From Xiphophorus maculatus (Eukaryota; Chordata; Actinopteri; Cyprinodontiformes; Poeciliidae): a stretch of DNA of 64,000 nt. Shown piece after piece: positions 51,560 through 64,000 of the stretch (positions within the stretch are counted from its first letter, which is position 1; each line of letters opens with the position of its first letter). The translations under genes were made by a program, and so were the position numbers. Under the pieces are notes generated by a model. It saw nothing but the letters and a program-made list of their open reading frames with translations. It did not search any database and was not told the origin of the DNA. Location of the stretch: assembly GCF_002775205.1 (NCBI RefSeq), contig NC_036462.1, positions 30,793,084 to 30,857,083 on the forward strand, given 5' to 3'.

Positions 51560-53500
51560 GATGGCTGAAAAAAGAAGCAAAATCACAGTTATGACCAAAA
51601 AAAGGCTCAACAACACTGTAAAGAAGACACATTGCATAGGAATGATGATTTCTTAATAAAAGACAAACGATTTAATAGTCGCCTAGTTGCTTCTTAGCAC
51701 AAATACGTAAATGTGAAACATAAAAAAGGTTATTCCTGCGCAGATGATTCGCGACTGAGAACAAGGTTGTCCCTCCTCGGCCTCCGTTACAACATTTAGG
51801 AACGTATATGGGCCAGATTTGCCTTTGATACGGCAGAAACCATACCCCGGCCCACTGGACCGAACCGTGGCCAGGACTGATGGCTCGTCGAAATCGACTT
51901 CGCTCGGCGGATTGATAAGAAAAGGGTAAATATTTGCTTGTGCGTAACAGGGACTGACTGGAGATGAGCGTCCGATGTGTTCCTGTGATTAGCAGCTACT
52001 GCAATGGGGCCGCTTCCAGACGATAATCTGCTGCTCACCTTAACATGCGCTAGCGAGAAGGAAAACATTATTAGCTTTCAAAATACTAACGGAGCTTTTC
52101 GGTGTGCAGAATTGCTGCACATGCATATTCCGGACAACGTGGGACTAAAGTACACTGGGGAATCCAAGTTTTTATATTAATAATAATAATGATGTCCTTC
52201 TTCTTGGAAATGAAAGTTTTGGTAAATATTGCTTTTGTTCCTGCGTGTCCACAGATAATCCATTATCGCGATAACTACCACCTAGTGTCTAATGTCCCTT
52301 TAAAGCACGCAGCGGGGACAAGAGTCCCGCTATTTTAAAGTTTGCTTTAAACGAACCGTCGCGAACACTAGATGGCGCTATTCGCTTATTGCTACATGTT
52401 GAGCTTTGCTGGAACCGGGAGGGAACCTGACACTTAGCGGCGGTGCAAAACGTGACGCGCATGAAGCGTGTTTGGTCAGCGTGTTGTTCCCATTTGTTTG
52501 AAGGAGCACACGCCTTTTAGTTTCACATTAAGTTAGATATGTCAGCATGTGCCGCGAAACAAACCGATAGAAAAGCAGAAATAAGTAACAAATGAGAGCA
52601 CTAAACTACAAAGACAACATTCAACCAACCCCCATACACCGCCTCGGTCTGTTAATGTTTCAACCCAAATACATTTTTAGCACACCAACACACCAACGTA
52701 TCATACTTCCTCCACTTAATCTTTGTTGTTGGTTTGTTTAGTACGTCTGCAACCATTTCCTTAGTTGGACAGTACTCCAGAATAACTGTACCTCCACATC
52801 TGATAAAGTGATATTTAATATCAACTTGCCTACAGCTTTGACATACAGATTTTTTTGTATAGGATATGGTACTTTAATTGTCCTCATAGCCATTAGCTAA
52901 ATAATCAAGACCAACCATGTGAAATAGCTTTTGTCTTATGTATAAGCACTCCAATATAGTAGCAGCTGGTGCTGCTACTATATGTAGCATGTGTATATAT
53001 ATATATATATAGCGTATGTACTCCACCTCACACTGTGGATAATGCTACAGTAGACTGTCATTTGGTCTTCCATGAGACTAATGGACCGTTCTTATTTAGG
53101 CTCATGCAGTAGCCTGTCGTACTTTGTCGTTCTGATACACAAGTTCCCCAAGTGCCATCACTGTATGTATATAAAAGGTTCTCACCGGCCCCCTTTTTTT
53201 AAAGGACGTCTCTTTATTTTGCGTGCTTGGTAAATATCTGAAAACAAATAGATATCGAAGATTTCGAGAACACAAACTACCTGCATAGACACGGACCCTA
53301 CGTCAAATAAGGCTGTCCGGTTTCATCCTGCTAACCAGATTTCGGAGCCACCTCAACCTGCTCCTCTCGATGTGGAGAAGCAGCAGCTCTACTCTCGGTC
53401 CCTCCTTGATGGCTGAGCTTCTCACCCAAAGGGAGAGTACAGACGCCCTTGCGGGGTAATCTAATTTAGGTCGCTTGTATCTGTGATCTCTTTCTTTTGG
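51560..53500. other. Upstream region of csnk2a1
   Basis: No coding exon was found. The human gene has a noncoding first exon, which should lie here or in 52380-53460, but I cannot place it. A (TA)n tract is at about 52993-53012. A TGACGC element with GC-rich flanks is at about 52450-52460. Confidence 0.35.
52365..52378 (+). promoter_or_regulatory. CTCF-like motif upstream of csnk2a1
   Basis: ACACTAGATGGCGC matches 13 of 14 positions of the core consensus. It stands 1.7 kb before the csnk2a1 start-codon exon, near the likely promoter. Confidence 0.45.
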
Positions 53501-53514
53501 TTACTACCCAAAGC

Positions 53515-53640
53515 CTGTGACTGTAGGGTGCAGTGTAGGATGGGTAGTGGCCGCAGGCGGAGACCTCAGCGGTTTGATCCTCGGCTACAGAAGCTGTATT
53601 TGAATAGTAGAATTTTTGTTAATGCTGTATAGGAATGAGT
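53515..53640 (+). mobile_element. Degraded tRNA-type SINE-like sequence
   Basis: gtgactgtagggtgcagtgt, then gggtagtggccgcaggcgga and a box-B-like ggtttgatcctcggc, in the order seen in teleost tRNA-derived repeats. Degenerate, so tentative. Confidence 0.3.
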
Positions 53641-54072
53641 GACAGTCAGGGTTTGAGTGAAGTCACCGAGCTTCTAAAAAGTTGCTCACAAAATGAAGAT
53701 TGGAGAACCTTACTTAAACAAATAATTTTGAATCCGAAATGCAGTCTTTGACTTGATGCCAACTGGTGGGTTTCCTTCGATTTGAAAAGTTTTTAGTCTC
53801 ATTTGAATAATGACCTGAACTTAATAATGATTAGGATCCTCTGTATATGTGATTGAATTATAAAATTAAAATTACTTGTTTGGCTTTTATTGTGTGTTGG
53901 TGCTATGTAAGTGAACTGATTTTCTCTTCCAGTAAAATCGAATACTTTGCTCCATCTCTTTTATCTCGTCTTTTGTCAGCTACTTCACCATACCTTTGGG
54001 GGGGGCCTCACACCCTTCCTCCCCTCAGGCAAACCCGTCACCCACTCCAACCCCCATTTCCCTTCTTTCCAG

Positions 54073-63232
<9,160 letters not shown>

Positions 63233-64000
63233 CAGCCAGCGTAACCTCTCCGTCTTCAGTCCAGCATGACTCTGCCCGAATGCGGAAAGGGCCAGAGCGG
63301 ACAGCTGCTGCTCCACATGCCCTGCTATGATGGCGCCACATAACCCTTTGAACAGGAGGCCACCTTTCTTTCTTTTTTTTGTAACTTTTTTTGTTTGTTT
63401 AGGTGAATTTTTTTTTTTTTTTTACTTCTCCAGTAAGATCCAAAATGTGAACTTTATAACCAAAATGAAATTTTGTCTCAAAAATGTACATTAGTACCTC
63501 CCTAGGGTTATTTTGACATTCAGAACGTTGAGTCCAAGAGCATGTGATGTCTATAACATCTCAACAGTCCTGACTTTGACCTTCGTTATGAGTCAGGGTT
63601 GGTCAAAAAGACCAGCGTCGACCGGACAAGAAGATGGGAGAGTTTTTTAGGACCACCTGGAGCGCATTCTATACAGTTTAATTAATAATCCACATTATTT
63701 AACTCCATAACTAAGGAGAGTCGCCATGCCATATAGCAGTGGTTCCCAAAGATTTTCTGGGCCCCCCCTACGGATTACAATAAAATCTCCCCCAAAAAAG
63801 AAAAAAAAAATCAACTGGGCACACACATGGTGCAACCAGACATAAACCCATAAACATATTTTGTTTTCAAACTCCACTGAAGTTTATTTCACACTTCAGG
63901 TTGCAACAAAGCGCACTACAAACCATCTTTACAGTGAAACACTTTTATGTAACAGTTTTTTCCCCATCACCGCTTCCCGAGCCCCCCCTTGCAATGGCAC
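63233..64000 (+). other. csnk2a1 3'UTR and flank with a hAT-like repeat at the edge
   Basis: After the TGA at 63230-63232 the sequence is T-rich (63370-63425). From about 63739 a common repeat begins (agcagtggttcccaaagatt, then gggccccccctacgg) and runs off the window. The only AATAAA found, 63779-63784, lies inside that repeat, so the true poly(A) site is unsure. Confidence 0.4.

Overview
The window is nuclear DNA of a ray-finned fish. The genes have many short exons with GT-AG introns, and the proteins are vertebrate (mtmr14, setd5, csnk2a1). The spaces between are packed with repeats typical of teleosts: Tc1, hAT, Harbinger-like and piggyBac DNA elements, L2-like and L1/Tx1-like LINEs, tRNA-type SINEs, foldback MITEs and many microsatellites. 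No bacterial operon, CRISPR array or virus was seen. The species cannot be named from the sequence alone.

Layout from left to right. (1) 55-963, minus: the first two coding exons of mtmr14, a phosphoinositide phosphatase; the rest lies beyond the left edge. (2) 4497-19408, minus: the full coding region of setd5, rebuilt here as 22 exons and 1401 codons, with a 5'UTR start in the same exon as the ATG and a probable 5' noncoding exon and promoter near 42.3-42.8 kb. mtmr14 and setd5 stand in tandem, as in the human 3p25 neighbourhood. (3) 19.6-42.3 kb: probably the giant first intron of setd5, a graveyard of LINE, piggyBac, THAP-domain and nested DNA-transposon remnants. (4) 44552-46666, minus: a compact six-coding-exon gene for a 184-residue protein with an N-terminal UBA domain joined to a peptidyl-tRNA hydrolase 2 domain. 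(5) 47.5-52 kb: a stack of fairly intact mobile elements (Tc1 MITE, L2-like LINE with a tetranucleotide tail, hAT, Harbinger-like). (6) 54073-63232, plus: the complete coding region of csnk2a1 (CK2 alpha, 390 residues, 12 coding exons).

The genes do not form one pathway. mtmr14 acts on phosphoinositides in autophagy and calcium handling, setd5 on chromatin, the UBA-PTH2 protein probably on tRNA or ubiquitin-linked quality control, and csnk2a1 is a constitutive Ser/Thr kinase. The most interesting points are: a CK2 alpha tail lacking the four mitotic phosphorylation sites known in mammals; a UBA-PTH2 fusion gene; a conserved setd5 segment that I cannot find where repeats have invaded; a GC-AG intron in setd5; and a set of strong CTCF-like motifs, several beside promoters, with a convergent pair enclosing the long setd5 5' intron. 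I did not find a convincing wholly new biological system. Exon limits were read by eye from frame, splice consensus and remembered family sequences, and no alignment was run.
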